A stretch of 64,000 bases of DNA from Rhodoferax sp. PAMC 29310. GTDB taxonomy: Bacteria; Pseudomonadota; Gammaproteobacteria; Burkholderiales; Burkholderiaceae_C. Of the stretch, positions 62,451 to 64,000 are shown piece by piece. The notes beneath the pieces were generated by a model, which was not told the origin of the DNA, did no database searches, and worked only from the letters and a program-made list of their open reading frames with translations. The DNA is taken from NCBI RefSeq assembly GCF_017948265.1, contig NZ_CP072852.1, positions 2,170,001-2,234,000 on the forward strand, in the 5' to 3' direction. The position numbers were made by a program, and so were the translations under genes. The stretch's first letter is position 1, and every line of letters begins with the position of its first letter.

Positions 62451-63461
62451 TGGAGGGTGACTCCGGCTCGTCGGAACGAGACCCTGATCGATGATGCCAA
62501 CCCGACGGAGCGTCAAACTCTGTTTTCAAATGGTCTATGAACAGCCTCGCCCGGGTGGCGTGAGAACGCCCCGGTAGCCGAACTGCATGAATATCTGTCA
62601 GTTGTTTGGGTGACAGAGTCGCGGCTTGCGGAAATAGCGAGATCAGACGGCCCTCGGCGATCAACTCGCCAACCAGCCAACCAGCCAACTGGCCAGATGA
62701 ACAATGCCAATGCCATGCAGCGCAGCTTGCAGAAGACTTTCAGTATCGTCCGACTGAAAGCTGCCACGTACCGGCAATGGCGAGCCTCCAAGCGTGCCTG
62801 CAAAGCTCCACCAACCGGCTGGCAACGGCGGGGTTGCGATGGTCAGGCAATTGTGTTTCAGCAGATTTTCCGGGGTGGCTGGCCAACCGGCACGCGCCAG
62901 GTAATCTGGGCTGGCACATGCCAGGCGGCTGTATTGCGCCAACTTGGTGGCCACCAGATCGCTGTCAGGCAGTTTTCCAATGCGAATCGCCACATCAATC
63001 CTGCGCTCGGCCAAATCCACCAAATCGTCACTTAAGTGCAGATTGAGCTGAATTTGAGGGTACAACTGGAGAAACCGCATCGCCGCTGGCACCACATGGC
63101 GTCGGCCAAAGCCCGAAGGGGCAGTCACCGTCAGCAGGCCATGGGGATCTGTTTGCAACGCCGATAACTCCGCTTTCACACCCTCCAGGTCACTGACCAT
63201 TTGCAAGGCACTGACCCGAAATTTCTCGCCCGCGTCAGTCAGCAAGAGCTGTCGAGAACTGCGATGAAACAGGCGCACCCCCAACTCGGCCTCCAGCCCA
63301 TCAATTCGCCGTGTGACCGAAGAGACGGCCATGGTCCGTTCCCAGGCCACCTTTGATAAGGTTCCGGATTCCGCGACCGCCAAAAACATCTTCATCGCAT
63401 CCAACATGCTGGTCATGCTGGTCATGCTGGTCATGCTGGTCATGCTGGTCATGCTGGTCAT
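62437..63461 (-). pseudogene. LysR-family regulator, frameshifted near its end
   Basis: N-terminal helix-turn-helix (FLAVAESGTLSKVAWERTMA, 'VSSVTRRIDGLEAELGVRLF') and effector domain are intact, but at an octamer repeat (62668-62689) the frame runs into a stop at 62661, giving 266 residues with the tail HLASWLVGWLAS. Removing one 8-bp unit would join HLASWLVG to ELIAEGRLISLFPQ in the next frame and yield a normal LysR of about 340 codons including the repeat-coded start. The N-terminus is six MTS repeats from a 9-bp array with an ATG in each unit; AAGG lies before the first. It is divergent from an MBL-fold hydrolase gene, its likely target. Confidence 0.85.
62668..62689. repeat. Octamer tandem repeat (GCCAACCA, 2.75 copies) in the LysR gene
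   Basis: Two full GCCAACCA units and GCCAAC lie precisely where the LysR frame breaks; loss of one unit restores the frame. Confidence 0.93.
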
Positions 63462-63464
63462 GCT
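63405..63464. repeat. Nonamer tandem repeat (CATGCTGGT, 6.7 copies) at the LysR start
   Basis: Six full units plus CATGCT. On the minus strand each unit reads ATG-ACC-AGC (Met-Thr-Ser), so the gene has seven successive in-frame ATG codons. Copy changes keep the frame but alter the distance from the ribosome site. Confidence 0.95.
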
Positions 63465-63621
63465 ACCTTATTGAGAAATTTGCAAAGATAGATTGCATAT
63501 TTCATTATTGTTGCGCCACATGAAAAACTCCACAATCCATCTCGACGGAGCGCTTACTCGCCGTGAATACCCCCCACCAGGCGCTCTCCCATCCCGCTTT
63601 TCATTTCCCTGGAGACATCCC

Positions 63622-64000
63622 ATGAAGTCCGCCCCTCTGACCTCTCTGCCCCGCGCCTTGGCGATGGCAATAACACTGACCTGCGCCAGCCTGGGCACTT
63701 CCGCTGTTTTTGCTGCGGCGCCCATGGCAAAAACCCCAGCCCCCGGCTACTTTCGAATCATGTTGGGCGATTTTGAGGTCACAGCACTGAGCGATGGCAC
63801 TGTTGATCTTCCGGTGGACCAGCTGCTCTCCGAAAAACCAGGCATGACAAAGGCAGCTCTGGGGAAATCATTTCTCAAGGCCCCGCTGGAGACATCAGTG
63901 AACGCCTACTTGGTCAACACCGGGAGCAAACTGGTACTGATTGACGCAGGCGCAGGGAGCCTGTTTGGCCCTACGTTGGGAAAATTGACGCAAAACCTCA
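63622..64000 (+). CDS. MBL-fold metallohydrolase, exported (cut by window end)
   Basis: The first 126 codons of a periplasmic metallo-beta-lactamase-fold hydrolase. Signal peptide (cleavage near VFAAAP), then YFRIMLGDFEVTALSDGTVD and VNAYLVNTGSKLVLIDAGAG, the usual N-terminal half of the fold. The HxHxDH metal motif lies beyond the window. GGAGA sets the ATG. Divergent from the broken LysR gene. Confidence 0.85.
   Translation, partial: MKSAPLTSLPRALAMAITLTCASLGTSAVFAAAPMAKTPAPGYFRIMLGDFEVTALSDGTVDLPVDQLLSEKPGMTKAALGKSFLKAPLETSVNAYLVNTGSKLVLIDAGAGSLFGPTLGKLTQNL

Noticed and set aside
63405..63464. CRISPR-like array
   Set aside because: It is a simple 9-bp tandem repeat without spacers.

Overview
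This window looks like a chromosomal segment of a GC-rich betaproteobacterium of the family Comamonadaceae (Rhodoferax/Polaromonas-like). That placement is inferred from protein character, from the urtABCDE/urease/TRAP gene set, and from a dispersed short repeat built around ATAGCT...TGCGCA...GGGCTAGAGGCC, a type I associate with this family. No rRNA, tRNA or CRISPR array was seen.

Layout. 0.3-1.3 kb: an IS481-type transposase. 1.4-6.4 kb: an SDR protein, a ferredoxin-reductase-like electron carrier, purine catabolism genes (puuD with a cytochrome tail, xdhC) and a TonB-C-like lipoprotein. 6.6-8.9 kb: MaeB-type malic enzyme. 9-12.7 kb: a NitT/TauT-type ABC transporter plus ureD behind a textbook sigma-54 promoter. 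12.7-14.4 kb: a TPR response regulator whose phospho-acceptor Asp is Glu. 14.4-20.1 kb: the urea ABC transporter urtABCDE (minus strand). 20.2-22.9 kb: an MscS channel and gnd. 23.3-39.7 kb: a large copper-resistance island on the minus strand (P-type ATPase, DUF2933/SHOCT/DUF302 proteins, Met-rich protein, CopRS, cytochrome c, CusF-like protein, cupredoxin, multicopper oxidase, TolC-like protein, CopK), then a glycosyltransferase pair and a His-rich protein. 40-52.8 kb: mixed metabolic genes (LysR/SDR, TAXI-TRAP transporter, GDPD, MFS exporter, NlpC/P60 lipoprotein, LysR/alcohol dehydrogenase/monooxygenase, methyltransferase). 52.8-57.3 kb: a LuxR-type response regulator and a 1166-residue NCS1-type transporter fused to a hybrid histidine kinase. 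57.4-62.5 kb: ureA-(small membrane protein)-ureB-ureC-ureE-ureF-ureG, divergent from the kinase and preceded by a second sigma-54-like promoter. The end holds a broken LysR gene and the start of an MBL-fold hydrolase gene.

The common theme is nitrogen scavenging from purines and urea: XdhC and PuuD for the upper purine pathway, Urt for urea uptake, urease for ammonia release, sigma-54 promoters for nitrogen control, and a transporter-kinase that may sense a nucleobase-like nitrogen source. The accessory theme is copper defence: three regulatory modules with identical internal spacing (at 35.06, 35.80 and 39.63 kb) point to one CopR-type regulon, and a separate MerR-type promoter serves the copper ATPase.

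The least expected signals are the transporter-Cys-rich-kinase fusion; two genes (an ArnT-like transferase and a LysR regulator) each frameshifted by an 8-bp tandem repeat, where a one-unit change restores the frame; ureD lying about 45 kb from the other urease genes; and a MazE/AbrB-like ORF antisense between ureC and ureE.
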